Shown here in pieces: positions 54,271 through 63,191 of a stretch of DNA of 64,000 nt. The position numbers were made by a program, and so were the translations under genes. The stretch comes from Okeania sp. SIO3I5 (GTDB lineage: Bacteria > Cyanobacteriota > Cyanobacteriia > Cyanobacteriales > Microcoleaceae): assembly GCF_010672085.1 (NCBI RefSeq), contig NZ_JAAHHT010000031.1, forward strand, positions 1-64,000, read 5' to 3'. The first letter of the stretch is position 1. Each line of letters opens with the position of its first letter. The notes under the pieces were generated by a model. The model did not search any database. It was not told the origin of the DNA and saw only the letters and a program-made list of their open reading frames with translations.

Positions 54271-55254
54271 ATGAGTCAGATAAATATCTCTTCCCCTTTC
54301 TGCTCTATTCCGATCAAGGTTGGTATTGTTGGCACTGGTTATGCTGCTAAAGCTAGAGCTGAAACATTAAAAGGAGATGAGCAAGCGCTTCTAGTTACAG
54401 TTGCAGGTCATACCCCAGAAACAACTGAAGCATTTAGTCAAACCTTCCAAGTCCAGAGTACAAGTTCTTGGCAACAACTGGTGGAACGAGAAGATTTGGA
54501 TCTAGTAATCATTTCTACTATTAATAGAGATCATGGAGCGATCGCTCGCGCTGCTCTGGAAAATGACAAACATATTATAGTTGAATATCCTCTCTCCCTA
54601 GATCCAACTGAAGCGGAGTCATTAATTTCTCTGGCAGCTCAAAAAAATAAACTATTACACGTTGAACATATAGAACTGCTGGGTGGTCTCCACAATACTA
54701 TTAAACAATTTTTGTCAAATATTGGTAAAGTTTTCTACGCTCGTTACGTCACAATTAATTCTAAGCAACCTGCACCTCAAAAGTGGACTTATAGATCGTC
54801 ATTGTTTGGCTTTCCTTTTGTGGGAGCGCTTTCTCGTTTGCATCGGTTTACGGATCTATTTGGTCAGGTTGATACTATTAATTGCCAAAGTCAGTTTTGG
54901 TATACTGATGTCGATCTTTATAAAGCTTGTTTATGTACTGCTCAGTTAAGGTTTAATAATGATGTAATTGGGGAAGTTGTTTATGGCAAAGGTGAAACTT
55001 TTTGGCAGTCAGAAAATATCTTTAGTCTTTACGGTGAAAAAGGTACATTAATTTTTACTCCCCAACAAGGTCAACTATTGCAGGGAGAAAAAATACAAAC
55101 TATAGAAGTGCCTGCTAGGCGTGGTTTATTTGCTAAAGATACGAAAATGGTAATTGAACATTTGTTAGCGGGAACTCCTTTATATGTAACTCCAGAAGCA
55201 AGTTTGTATACTTTAAAAGTTGCTGATTCTACTAGGAGAGCATCAGATTTGTAG
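54271..55254 (+). CDS. bvdR: biliverdin reductase BvdR
   Basis: A 327-aa Gfo/Idh/MocA oxidoreductase that matches cyanobacterial BvdR throughout: VGIVGTGYAAKARAE (NAD(P) Rossmann loop), STINRDHGAIARAALENDKH, VEYPLSL, LLHVEHIELLGGLHNTIKQ, VFYARYVTI, PAPQKWTY, FGFPFVGALSRLHRFTDLFG and GTLIF. The enzyme reduces biliverdin IXalpha to bilirubin with NADPH. In Synechocystis its loss affects phycobilisome assembly. Length equals the family norm. The last residues (RRASDL) stop before the usual short tail, and a repeat follows directly. It is divergent from a ferredoxin gene. Confidence 0.95.
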   Translation: MSQINISSPFCSIPIKVGIVGTGYAAKARAETLKGDEQALLVTVAGHTPETTEAFSQTFQVQSTSSWQQLVEREDLDLVIISTINRDHGAIARAALENDKHIIVEYPLSLDPTEAESLISLAAQKNKLLHVEHIELLGGLHNTIKQFLSNIGKVFYARYVTINSKQPAPQKWTYRSSLFGFPFVGALSRLHRFTDLFGQVDTINCQSQFWYTDVDLYKACLCTAQLRFNNDVIGEVVYGKGETFWQSENIFSLYGEKGTLIFTPQQGQLLQGEKIQTIEVPARRGLFAKDTKMVIEHLLAGTPLYVTPEASLYTLKVADSTRRASDL

Positions 55255-55336
55255 ATAGGGAGATGGGGTGATAGGGACTGTGGGAAGTGTGGGAAGTGTG
55301 AGGGGAAAGAAAAAAAAGTAATTAACCAGGCTAGGG

Positions 55337-55664
55337 AGTGAAAATTTTCCTTCTGTTGCGTATAGAGCAATAGTCGATACATTTTCTGAAGCACCCAAGC
55401 ACGGGAGATGAGTGGTGAAATTTTCCTTCTATTGCGTATAGAGCAATAGTCGATACATTTTCTGAAGTATCCAAGCACGGGAGATGAGTGGTGAAATTTT
55501 CCTTCTATTGCGTATAGAGCAATAGTCGATACATTTTCTGAAGCATCCAAGCACGGGAGATGAGTGGTGAAATTTTCCTTCTATTGCGTATAGAGCAATA
55601 GTCGATACATTTTCTGAAGCACCCAAGCACGGGAGATGGGTAGTGAAATTTTCCTTCTATTGCG
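55337..55664. repeat. 76-bp tandem array, part 1 (about 4.4 units)
   Basis: CACGGGAGATGAGTGG recurs at 55400, 55476, 55552 and 55628 (exact 76-bp steps). Each unit contains the fold-back CTATTGC-GTATAGA-GCAATAG. The minus strand is free of stops across units in all three frames, which gives long spurious open frames. Confidence 0.92.
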
Positions 55665-55848
55665 TATAGAACCCATTTGGTATTTATTTTAGAAGTTACA
55701 AGTCTAATACCCATCTGGGGAAAGATGATTCTGGCAGTCATTTTTCATAATTTTTCGGTCTCCTGAACCCTTATAGTTATTAGGCTCCTTAAAACAGCTT
55801 TCCTGAAGGCTTTGTATTTCAAGAAAAGATACGTTTAGGGGTTCTATA
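55665..55848. mobile_element. 184-bp element inserted in the 76-bp array (TIR TATAGAACCC)
   Basis: The left end TATAGAACCC and right end GGGTTCTATA are exact inverted repeats. The array unit is interrupted inside GTATAGAGC. The interior is unique within the window (GATTCTGGCAGTCATTTTTC ...). It encodes no protein. Confidence 0.75.
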
Positions 55849-56355
55849 GAGCAAGAGTCGATACATTTTCTGAAGCACCCAGGCGCGGGAGATGAGTGGT
55901 GAAATTTTCCTTCTGTTGCGTATAGAGCAATAGTCGATACATTTTCTGAAGCACTCGGCGCGAGAGATGAGTGGTGAAATTTTCCTTCTGTTGCGTATAG
56001 AGCAAGAGTCGATACATTTTCTGAAGCACTCGGCGCGAGAGATGAGTGGTGAAATTTTCCTTCTGTTGCGTATAGAGCAAGAGTCGATACATTTTCTGAA
56101 GCACCCGGCGCGGGAGATGAATGGTGAAATTTTCCTTCTATTGCGTATAGAGCAAGAGTCGATACATTTTCTGAAGCACCCAAGCACGGGAGATGAGTGG
56201 TGCAATTTTCCTTCTGTTGCGTATAGAGCAAGAGTCGATACATTTTCTGAAGCACTCAAGCGCGGGAGATGAGTGGTGCAATTTTCCTTCTGTTGCGTAT
56301 AGAGCAATAGTCGATACATTTTCTGAAGCACTCAGGCGCGAGGGATAAATAGTGA
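55849..56355. repeat. 76-bp tandem array, part 2 (about 6.5 units)
   Basis: The same unit as part 1, with the variant GAGCAAGAGTCGATACATTT and CTCGGCGCGAGAGATGAG. Neighbouring units share variants (AAGCACTCGGCGCGAGAG in two adjacent units), which shows expansion by unequal exchange after the insertion. Confidence 0.92.
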
Positions 56356-56452
56356 AAAATTCCTACTAAACCCATTTAAATGTTAGAATAGGAATTTTTT
56401 AAGAGTGCCTTAGATTTTAGGGTGAGTTTATTTCATCTAATAGTTAAACTCG

Positions 56453-56745
56453 TTGACATACTCCCGACGTTGCCCTTACGGGAAAAATAGGGATTCTTCA
56501 GCCTGGGGAAACCCTGACCGCTGCGCATGACAGAGGTGATGTCCTCCCCCTGTGTTCATTGAGCATAAGTTCAATGATAAGTATTGTAATAAAATATCTC
56601 CTATTTGTCAAGGGGAGCATAACGTTTAGCTGATGGAGGTATCTAACCGTTGACCTTGGCTTTCCCATCCCTCCGCTCCCCACCCCCCTTTCCAAGGGGG
56701 GTAAGGTATGATGGAGAGCTTTGACTTCCCCGAAGGGAAGTTAAG
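56453..56745 (-). mobile_element. TnpB-transposon deletion derivative, copy 3
   Basis: TTGACATACTCCCGACGTTG to TTGACTTCCCCGAAGGGAAG then TTAA. It keeps the GATTCTTCAGCCTGGGGAAA ... GAGGTGATGTCCTCCCCC segment next to the TTGACATAC end, as in copies 1 and 2, with a diverged opposite end. It lies 38 bp past the stop of the 1010-aa gene. Confidence 0.78.
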
Positions 56746-56782
56746 CTTGACGCGCCACTACTGAACCTGATAGCTAGTTAAC

Positions 56783-59700
56783 CTAACCAATACCAAATTC
56801 AACAATCATTTGCTCAACCTGAGCAGCTACCAGAGGGTTTGGGTCATTTCTCAAATTAGGCAATAATTCAACCAATGCACGTTGAGATGCCATCTGTAAG
56901 TAAGCTAGAGCTGCCTCCCGCACAAAACCAGTAGGGTGGCGTAAACAAACTAAAGTTTGCTCTGCAGTTAAACTCCAACGAGCCGCACGAGCCATCTGTA
57001 AACAGCAAGCTAATGCCCAGTCAGAAAGAAAATGACGAAAATCTAGCAAGTGTCGTAAGCGATCGCTAGGAGCCATTGGTTGATAAACAACCATCTCAGA
57101 TAAACTACCTAATTTTTCCTCATAACTCTTTTGATCTAAAATCTCAATCAGCGATCGCTTACAAGAAATATCTACAGTATTATCCAAAATTTCCAAACCA
57201 CGAGCCACATTTGAACGGGAGTCTGACTTAATATTAAAAGCTGCTGCCTGAATAGAACTCAATGGATAAAGAAACTGCATTAACAAAAAACATTGTTCCA
57301 TAGCATCTAACTCCAACAACTCTAAAGACCGCAACAAAATTTCTGTATAATCAGTTGTCAGTTTTCCATTACCTTCCTCTAAAGGAGCAGAGTCAGAATT
57401 ATTTGAATTAATATCTACCCCAGACAGGTCTACTATGCCGGCATAAACCTGTCCTAAAAACATTAACTCTTGCTCTACTAAAATTTCAACTCCACTGCGA
57501 CCTACTCGTTCGAGTACCCCTTCTATTCCTACTTCTCCTGGCATTTTCAATAATCTACGGAGAATATTACGACGGGTTATACCCCAAGACGTCATCATTC
57601 TATTTACCAGAGAATCTAGTGCTTCTATTGTACCGATTTCACCAATGGCAGTCCATGCTTGTAATCGCACTATATCCGATTTATGAGTATCATCTGCTAA
57701 TTTTACCAACATCGGAATCGCATCATTACCTAATCTTACTAATGCTTGTAATGCAGATTCCCTAGTTGATTTGTAGGATAAACCCCGTAATAGTGAAGGA
57801 TAGAAACTTTCCAAATGAGTCGCAGCAATCACATCCATGCAATACTTTCGCACTCGTAACGATTCATCTTGTAATAAACTAGGAACATACAATCGTAACC
57901 CTTGCAAATAATCTGCTTCTCCCAAAGCACGAACACCCATCACTCTTTCCTTTTCCAGTTTAGAAGTAATCATCCGGCGTAAAACATTCGTAGCTTCCGC
58001 TTTTTGCTCTCTGTCCCCTCTACGCATAATTAAAGCTGCTGCCGTACCTCTTACTACTGGATCTACTGAAGATTGTAAATATGGTTGCAGTTGAGTAACA
58101 TCTGGTTCTGATTCTGTGAGCCAAATATAACGTAAAGCTAAAGCCAAAACTTCTGGTGGCAATGATGTTTTGGTTAGCGACCGCACTTCTTGAAGATAAG
58201 CTGGATTCGGGTGATTCAACATTACTTCCAAACTTTGAGATTGTAATGCAGGTGACATTTTATGTAATATTGGAGCCAATACTTCACCTACATTTTTTTT
58301 GTCTATTTGACTTAATAACTCAATACAAGAACGCTTATCTTCTTCTGCCCTTCCTTTTTCTAAAGTTTCTACTACTGAGCGTTTCAATGCCCGCATATCT
58401 AAATCTAAAACACCAAATCTGCCTTTCCCTGCACTTCTTACCAACAAGCCTACATATTGGGTTCTAATTAACCATATTACTCCTAACCATACCAAGCCTG
58501 ATATTATTATTGCAATGACAAATACTAGACCCTGCTGGTCTTGAAATCTACTTTGACTCGAATCTAATATTAATTTACAAAACCAGAGAATTGCTAATAT
58601 TATTAATCCGCTCAAACCTGTAGAAAATGGTTCTGCCACTCCATTTACCATTGTTTGAACATCACTACGAATATTTTCTGGTAAAGGTTGGAATAAAACA
58701 GGTCCGGTAGTTTCTATTAATGTATAGTGTAGTAATTCATCTAAAAATCTTAGAATTACTAATCCTATAAATACTGAAAATAAGCCTGTTATTGCTCCTG
58801 TAAAAGAAAATAACCCTAAAGCCATTGCTCCTACTGGTAGTATTATTGCTGTACCAAAAACTCCTATTCTTTCTACTAAACGACTAGAGGCAAACCATTG
58901 AGTTGCTACTTGACAACTACTTAAAATCCCCTCAAATAACCCCAAGAAACTTGCTATTTTACTTGCTCCATCAGCAGCCGGGTTTTGCAATTCTAGTTGA
59001 TAAAAGAATTGAAAGTCTATTAATACATATAGCACTTCTGCCATGACAAAGAATACGATCAATGGCAATATATAACCTTTTAAAGGTCCTTTTATGCTCC
59101 TAGTAGAAAATTCCTCTTCGTCCTCTTCTGGTATCCAACGGCTAGAATCAGGAAAAGATTGTTGATATTTCTCTGATAAATATAAAAGTATTCCTGACCC
59201 CAATACTACCATTAATCCTGATACTATTGTGACGTTATTCAGTGGCACAAAGTATAGTATTAAAGGTAAAGAAAATCCACTAATTACTCCTGCTACTAAA
59301 AAGCCACTACTTATTATTGGATATGTCCGTTTAATTTCTCTAATATTAAATAACTGATTAGCTGTGATTGAAGTATTTAGATCGTTAAGCAAGTAACAAG
59401 CTTCTACCCATAACCACATCATAAAAGTGGTAAGAAAAGCTAAACTTAGACCAGCTATCTTGATATTTTCAATGCCAATTCCAAATCTAAATAAGAATAA
59501 AGGAATTGCCATTAGTAATAGAATTATCACTATTACTCTGCGCAAAGGCATGATTTTTTGTAGCCAGGAATAGACAAAGCCTAAACCTGAACCTATGCCT
59601 GCACTAGCAATATATATCCAAGGTAGTTTGTCGGCACCATATTGGTCTAAAAATAGACTAACTGTACTTAGTTCTAACCAAATTAGTCCTACAGAAGTAA

Positions 59701-59815
59701 GAGTATATACCACAAACATTAGTAAGGTTCGCTCTACTTCCTCAGAACGGAGGTTAAGAGATATTAGCAGTTTATATCCTAATCCTGTATAACTTTTTAA
59801 ACTTCTCACTTCCAT
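56783..59815 (-). CDS. ATP/ADP-translocase-like (MFS-related) membrane protein with C-terminal HEAT repeats
   Basis: A 1010-aa protein. The N-terminal 440 residues have about 12 TM helices in the style of nucleotide-translocase-like MFS proteins (FVVYTLTSVGLIWLELSTVS, IASAGIGSGLGFVYSWL, ASFLGLFEGILSSCQVATQW, LHYTLIETTGPVLFQPLPEN). Residues about 480-1010 form a cytoplasmic alpha-solenoid with HEAT-like repeats (VRGTAAALIMRRGD, RVMGVRALGEADY, LQAWTAIGEIG, VREAALAYLQMA). Such fusions occur in cyanobacteria and their cargo is unknown; they have been compared with Npt translocases but need not carry ATP. The gene is alone with a 1.1-kb upstream gap. Confidence 0.8.
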   Translation of the reverse strand: MEVRSLKSYTGLGYKLLISLNLRSEEVERTLLMFVVYTLTSVGLIWLELSTVSLFLDQYGADKLPWIYIASAGIGSGLGFVYSWLQKIMPLRRVIVIILLLMAIPLFLFRFGIGIENIKIAGLSLAFLTTFMMWLWVEACYLLNDLNTSITANQLFNIREIKRTYPIISSGFLVAGVISGFSLPLILYFVPLNNVTIVSGLMVVLGSGILLYLSEKYQQSFPDSSRWIPEEDEEEFSTRSIKGPLKGYILPLIVFFVMAEVLYVLIDFQFFYQLELQNPAADGASKIASFLGLFEGILSSCQVATQWFASSRLVERIGVFGTAIILPVGAMALGLFSFTGAITGLFSVFIGLVILRFLDELLHYTLIETTGPVLFQPLPENIRSDVQTMVNGVAEPFSTGLSGLIILAILWFCKLILDSSQSRFQDQQGLVFVIAIIISGLVWLGVIWLIRTQYVGLLVRSAGKGRFGVLDLDMRALKRSVVETLEKGRAEEDKRSCIELLSQIDKKNVGEVLAPILHKMSPALQSQSLEVMLNHPNPAYLQEVRSLTKTSLPPEVLALALRYIWLTESEPDVTQLQPYLQSSVDPVVRGTAAALIMRRGDREQKAEATNVLRRMITSKLEKERVMGVRALGEADYLQGLRLYVPSLLQDESLRVRKYCMDVIAATHLESFYPSLLRGLSYKSTRESALQALVRLGNDAIPMLVKLADDTHKSDIVRLQAWTAIGEIGTIEALDSLVNRMMTSWGITRRNILRRLLKMPGEVGIEGVLERVGRSGVEILVEQELMFLGQVYAGIVDLSGVDINSNNSDSAPLEEGNGKLTTDYTEILLRSLELLELDAMEQCFLLMQFLYPLSSIQAAAFNIKSDSRSNVARGLEILDNTVDISCKRSLIEILDQKSYEEKLGSLSEMVVYQPMAPSDRLRHLLDFRHFLSDWALACCLQMARAARWSLTAEQTLVCLRHPTGFVREAALAYLQMASQRALVELLPNLRNDPNPLVAAQVEQMIVEFGIG

Positions 59816-60511
59816 GTAGGTTACTGAATTTTAACTAAAGTGTATATTTAATAATTAACAATTAATAATTACCTCTTCTTAAAAATAAGAGGATTGGTTA
59901 AAAGGATTTTTTTTCTCTTTGAAAGGAGAGGCTTTAAACCTGATTTTTTCGGTAAAATTGCTAGATAAAGATAGTCAAATCTTGTCAGATATAAGAATAT
60001 CTAATTAGATAATAATGATAATTGATTTTCAGCCATCATATTATTGAGGAAAGATTCATTGAGAGCAATCTATTTTATCATAATTCCCCGATTATGTAAC
60101 ACCTATAGTTTAATTTAGGGCGTTGATGAATGATTGTATGATTTTTAGTGGTCAGTAGTGGTAGAGGCCATTCGTGAATCGCCCTTACAGTAGTCTGTAG
60201 TCAGTAGTTAAAAGAGCTTTTTTTTCCTTACTATGAATCTTACTCTGATCGGAATTTCATACCTTATTTCACCAATGCCTAATTTAGATTAAATAAAATA
60301 CAGAACTTAAAAAGCAAAGCTATAGTTTAAATTTCAGTTTGTCTAAATTATTTAAGTAATAAAATCATCATTCCTAACAACGATATATCCCATAACTTAA
60401 TTCCTCTCCTAAGAAATGTTAGGAGAGGAATATTTTTTAACTATACAGCAGCAAGGAGAAATAGCTCTATCAACTAAAACATTAGTATTCTTCTATACTT
60501 TAGAGTTATAA
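59816..60511. other. spacer with composite repeat and an orphan terminator
   Basis: 59860-59950 is a plain copy of the AATTACCTCTTCTTAAAAAT ... GGAGAGGCTTTAAACC spacer repeat. The rest is AT-rich with no coding frame. A strong plus-strand terminator (60400-60438) ends this stretch although no plus-strand gene precedes it. Confidence 0.5.
60400..60438 (+). terminator. rho-independent terminator without an obvious upstream gene
   Basis: Stem ATTCCTCTCCTAA (60400-60412), loop GAAATG, stem TTAGGAGAGGAAT (60419-60431), then ATTTTTT. This is a perfect 13-bp stem with T-tail on the plus strand. The nearest plus-strand gene upstream is bvdR, more than 5 kb away with arrays between. It may end an unannotated small RNA, or act against antisense transcription. 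Confidence 0.75.
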
Positions 60512-60667
60512 ATGCTATTTGACACTCTGCGCTCTAAAGAGACTCAGATTCTTCAGGTCGCACCTGAAAGGGTCGCATCAATTGGCATTTCTGCCACCGA
60601 CCCCCTACCCTGTTGCTTTTGCTTTACTTCTACTTGTTTTTTTTGCTTTCTGGGTACTACCACTTAG
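60512..60667 (+). CDS. possible Cys-rich small protein, 51 aa (alternative reading of the structured block)
   Basis: ATG at 60512 opens 51 codons. The first part, MLFDTLRSKETQILQVAPER, is polar. The end (PLPCCFCFTSTCFFCFL) is packed with Cys and Phe. TAGAG lies about 7 nt upstream. A leader-plus-Cys-rich-core plan resembles a modified-peptide precursor, but no modifying enzyme is nearby. The same bases form strong RNA stems, so the frame may be accidental. Listed only as a possibility. Confidence 0.2.
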   Translation: MLFDTLRSKETQILQVAPERVASIGISATDPLPCCFCFTSTCFFCFLGTTT

Positions 60668-60905
60668 CTTCTATACGCTCCACAACCTGTCATTGCACGC
60701 CCCAATGAATGTCGCTGAAGCACTTAAAAAGCCGTCTGTTCTCAGGTGGCCTGGATTTTTACGTACTAGGATGCTTCATTTCGCAGGCGTTTACCCTGAC
60801 TAACTTTATTAACTTTATTAATAATAACAGATCACGCTTGTTAAAACGACCGAATCGTTTTTCCGCCCCGATGCATAAAAGACTGGGCGTGACCTTACTC
60901 CCGAA
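60520..60905. ncRNA. candidate structured RNA, about 390 nt, strand undetermined
   Basis: The block is GC-richer than its surroundings and densely self-complementary. TTCAGGT-CGC-ACCTGAA lies at 60552-60568. GGGTCG (60570-60575) pairs with CGACCC (60598-60603) and encloses TGGCA-TTTC-TGCCA. TGAAGCA (60716-60722) pairs with TGCTTCA (60772-60778), with CAGG-TGG-CCTG inside. CAGG (60784) pairs with CCTG (60795). TCACGC (60832-60837) pairs with GCGTGA (60887-60892) and encloses AAAACGA-CCGAA-TCGTTTT. I do not recognise RNase P, tmRNA, 6S or SRP signatures. It directly follows infC on the minus strand. Confidence 0.45.
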
Positions 60906-60919
60906 CTTTTTTTGTGTTT

Positions 60920-61462
60920 TCAACTTGACTTTTTAGGAGATAATAACATCATCATACTGCGTCCCTCCTTTTTGGGAGCTTGTTGAACCTCTGCTAATTC
61001 TTTTAAATCTGTTGCCATCCGTTGCAATAATTCTTCTGCAAGGTTACTATGTTGTATCTCCCGGCCTCGGAACATAATAGTGGCTTTCACTTTATCACCA
61101 GACTCGAGAAAGCGCTTTGCATGAGATAAGCGGACATTATAGTCATGCTCCTCAATTTTATAGCGCATTTTTACTTCCTTAACTTCTGCATTATGCAGCT
61201 TGTTTTTGGCATCCTGTACTTTCTTTTTCTTTTTCTGCTCAAACAGATACTTTCCATAATCAACTATTCTACAAACTGGTGGGTCAGCTTTATCGCTGAC
61301 CATAACCAGATCGAGACCTTTTTCTTCGGCCATCCGCAAAGCTTCTGTTGTTTCTAAAATTCCTAGTTGTTGGCCATCTGCGTCAACAGCCCTAACTTTG
61401 GGAACTCTAATCTTTTCGTTAACTTGAGGGAGATTACGATTATTTTTTTTTTCGATTGGCAT
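60920..61462 (-). CDS. infC: translation initiation factor IF-3
   Basis: A 180-aa protein of standard length. The N-domain has [62 protein letters not shown]. The C-domain has [39 protein letters not shown] and a basic end SPKKSS. IF-3 binds 30S subunits and controls start-codon choice. The start is ATG (61460-61462) rather than the rare AUU used by many infC genes, so AUU-based autoregulation is not visible. rpmI/rplT are not next to it. A TnpB transposon has landed upstream and may separate it from its native promoter. Confidence 0.97.
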   Translation of the reverse strand: MPIEKKNNRNLPQVNEKIRVPKVRAVDADGQQLGILETTEALRMAEEKGLDLVMVSDKADPPVCRIVDYGKYLFEQKKKKKVQDAKNKLHNAEVKEVKMRYKIEEHDYNVRLSHAKRFLESGDKVKATIMFRGREIQHSNLAEELLQRMATDLKELAEVQQAPKKEGRSMMMLLSPKKSS

Positions 61463-61574
61463 TAATTGGGATTTTCAAACGATTATTTAGAAGGACATCT
61501 GTATCAAATCAAATCAGGCTAAGGTATTTGTTATTTATATCCTCCGTAGGTTGCGCCTATGCAACAACGTAGGA

Positions 61575-61751
61575 TTCTCTAACATCACTTATAGAAGCTT
61601 TCTGCTTCATAGCACCCGCCTTCAAGGCCGAATCTCTCTTCAGTCTTAGGGTGGATCTGCAGGCAAGCCAGTCCGGTCTTGGGGGTTTCCCCCATTAGCT
61701 ACTGGCACTGATAGTTACTAAATCTATAGAAAAATCTTTTTTGATTTAGTT
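61575..61751 (-). ncRNA. putative omega RNA (TnpB guide RNA) region
   Basis: The 3' flank of tnpB holds the stem GGGGG-TTT-CCCCC (61681-61693) and several GC-rich complementary pieces (GAAGCTTTCTGCTTC, GGATCTGCAGGCAAGCCAGT). In this transposon group the guide RNA is made from the tnpB 3' end and right end, with the guide read from the flanking host DNA. The position and structure fit; the transcript itself is inferred. Confidence 0.5.
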
Positions 61752-62990
61752 TTAATTAAGTGTTACCTTAACGGGGTGAACTACAACACCCTCTATCCCA
61801 TTGCTAAAAGCGTTTGGGACTACTTTTCGTAATATATTTAAACTTCCATTGACATCAGCATTGTATGTGACTCCATTTGAAGCTTTATAAAGTCCTCTTT
61901 TCACTCGTTTACCACTAAATTTGTGTTTGGCACCTTTTTGGTAAACTGGTAAGTCGTCCCAGTCTAAAAAACTAGCAATTGAAGTATAACTTTCTTCATT
62001 AAGAAAGACTTTGATTCCTACTAATTTCCCTTTGTATTTTAGTTGTTCAATTAACTTAAAAAAAGGAATTTGAACAAAATTTTGATTGTTTTTGGGGCCA
62101 AGATTTAGGCTTTGTTTCCAGTTAGGATTATTCCCTATTACTAAAGTTCCTATCTGACTTTCTATCAGACGATTAATAATATACCTGCTAGTCTTATGCA
62201 GATAATCATCAATCTTTAAATTTCTTTTTGTCGATAATCTTTTGATTCTATTACTACTTTTAGCCTCCTTTAGTTCTGACTGTAGTTTGCCTTTTTTCTT
62301 ATTATAGAATTGATTAATTGATTTGACTGGTCTGCCGTTAATAATAAAGGGTTGAAAACCTTTTTTATTTGATGTTACAGCCGCCAAATTATTCACTCCC
62401 AAATCTACAGAGGCTACATGAGATTCTGACAAATCTAATTTAACTTCAAAGGATTCGTAAACCACTTCTATCACATAGTAATTAAGCTTAGGAATTATTC
62501 TCACTTGTTGCAGAGAATCATAATTTATTTTACTGTCAAAAAATAGCTCACTTTTTGATAGTAATATTTTCTGATTTTTGACTAATTGAGGTTTACTAAT
62601 CGCTTGTTTTGTATAAACTAGAATATTCCTCCCTTTCTGTTTATGTTTATATTTTGGCAGTTTAGGACGACTTTTAAACTTACTTGGACATTCATTATAA
62701 GCTCTTATAGCTTGAAAAAAACTTTGCCAATTTTCATCTAAAAGAATCAACACCTGCTGAGAAACTTTCGCCGGTATTGCTTGATAATCTGCTCCCGACT
62801 GTAACAACTTTTGAACCTTGTTATAATCTAGATAATTTCCTTTATTAATAAACTCTTGTCTAACTATGTAGTTAGCCATGTTGTAGAGATTTTTCGACAA
62901 GAAAGCTACAGCATCAAGTGATTTATAATTGGGATGATTTTTTTTAATAATAGTACGTTCTACTAACTGCATTATCGCTCCTGTCAACAT
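61752..62990 (-). CDS. tnpB: TnpB-like RNA-guided nuclease, zinc-finger-less variant with displaced Glu
   Basis: A 412-aa protein. The better start may be Met7 (MQLVERTIIKK). The N-terminal helix-turn-helix/WED region has FLSKNLYNMANYIVRQEF and PSKFKSRPKLPKYKHKQKGR. RuvC-I Asp196 lies in SVDLGVNNLAAV. The strand that usually carries the RuvC-II Glu reads LVIGNNPNWKQ (Gly286). Glu residues appear instead in LNEESYTSIASFLDWDDLP (Glu332/333). The last Asp379 is in YNADVNGSLNI. No Cys zinc finger is present: FSGKRVKRGLYKASNGVTY occupies that place. It should be a guide-RNA nuclease that preserves the transposon at donor sites. Activity depends on the alternative Glu (inference). Confidence 0.9.
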   Translation of the reverse strand: MLTGAIMQLVERTIIKKNHPNYKSLDAVAFLSKNLYNMANYIVRQEFINKGNYLDYNKVQKLLQSGADYQAIPAKVSQQVLILLDENWQSFFQAIRAYNECPSKFKSRPKLPKYKHKQKGRNILVYTKQAISKPQLVKNQKILLSKSELFFDSKINYDSLQQVRIIPKLNYYVIEVVYESFEVKLDLSESHVASVDLGVNNLAAVTSNKKGFQPFIINGRPVKSINQFYNKKKGKLQSELKEAKSSNRIKRLSTKRNLKIDDYLHKTSRYIINRLIESQIGTLVIGNNPNWKQSLNLGPKNNQNFVQIPFFKLIEQLKYKGKLVGIKVFLNEESYTSIASFLDWDDLPVYQKGAKHKFSGKRVKRGLYKASNGVTYNADVNGSLNILRKVVPNAFSNGIEGVVVHPVKVTLN

Positions 62991-63151
62991 TTAACGAGCT
63001 GTTGGGGTTTTCCAAGTTCATCTTCAAGATGCATGGGTGTTGCAGATAATTTCATTCATAAACTACATAAGGGAATTTAACTAATTCCAGTCTAAGATAT
63101 TTTTAGTTGTTTTTTTCTGTTTTTCTATAAAATCAATAAAACTTTACAATA

Positions 63152-63191
63152 CTAAAGCGTCAGGTTTCTCGACGCTTTAGCTAAATTTTTT
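63152..63191 (+). terminator. rho-independent terminator
   Basis: Stem CTAAAGCGTC (63152-63161), loop AGGTTTCTC, stem GACGCTTTAG (63171-63180), then CTAAATTTTTT. A perfect 10-bp stem with T-tail on the plus strand. No plus-strand gene ends nearby. It may insulate the hydrolase gene at 63475 or be a relic of the arrangement before the TnpB insertion. Confidence 0.7.

Larger units (their letters stand above)
61540..63050 (-). mobile_element. intact-looking TnpB transposon (IS200/IS605 group, no tnpA)
   Basis: The tnpB gene is flanked on its 3' side by a structured right end closing with the imperfect hairpin TCCTCCGTAGGTTGC ... GCAACAACGTAGGA (61540-61574). On its 5' side is a left region with the small hairpin CATCTT-C-AAGATG (about 63019-63031). 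Exact ends cannot be fixed without other copies. It needs a TnpA supplied elsewhere in the genome. Confidence 0.65.

Noticed and set aside
55337-56355. Minus-strand proteins of 159-183 aa and a CRISPR-like array
   Set aside because: The frames consist only of the 76-bp unit read in shifting phase, have no independent start region, and the unit has no unique spacer.
60512-60667. Firm call of a RiPP precursor from the Cys-rich 51-codon frame
   Set aside because: No maturation, protease or transport gene is next to it, and the same bases form RNA stems; kept only as a low-confidence option.
60519-60936. 94-aa and 75-aa plus-strand frames after the orphan terminator
   Set aside because: They lie over the base-paired block, use a TTG start in one case, have odd composition, and end without relation to a gene; a structured RNA explains the stretch better.
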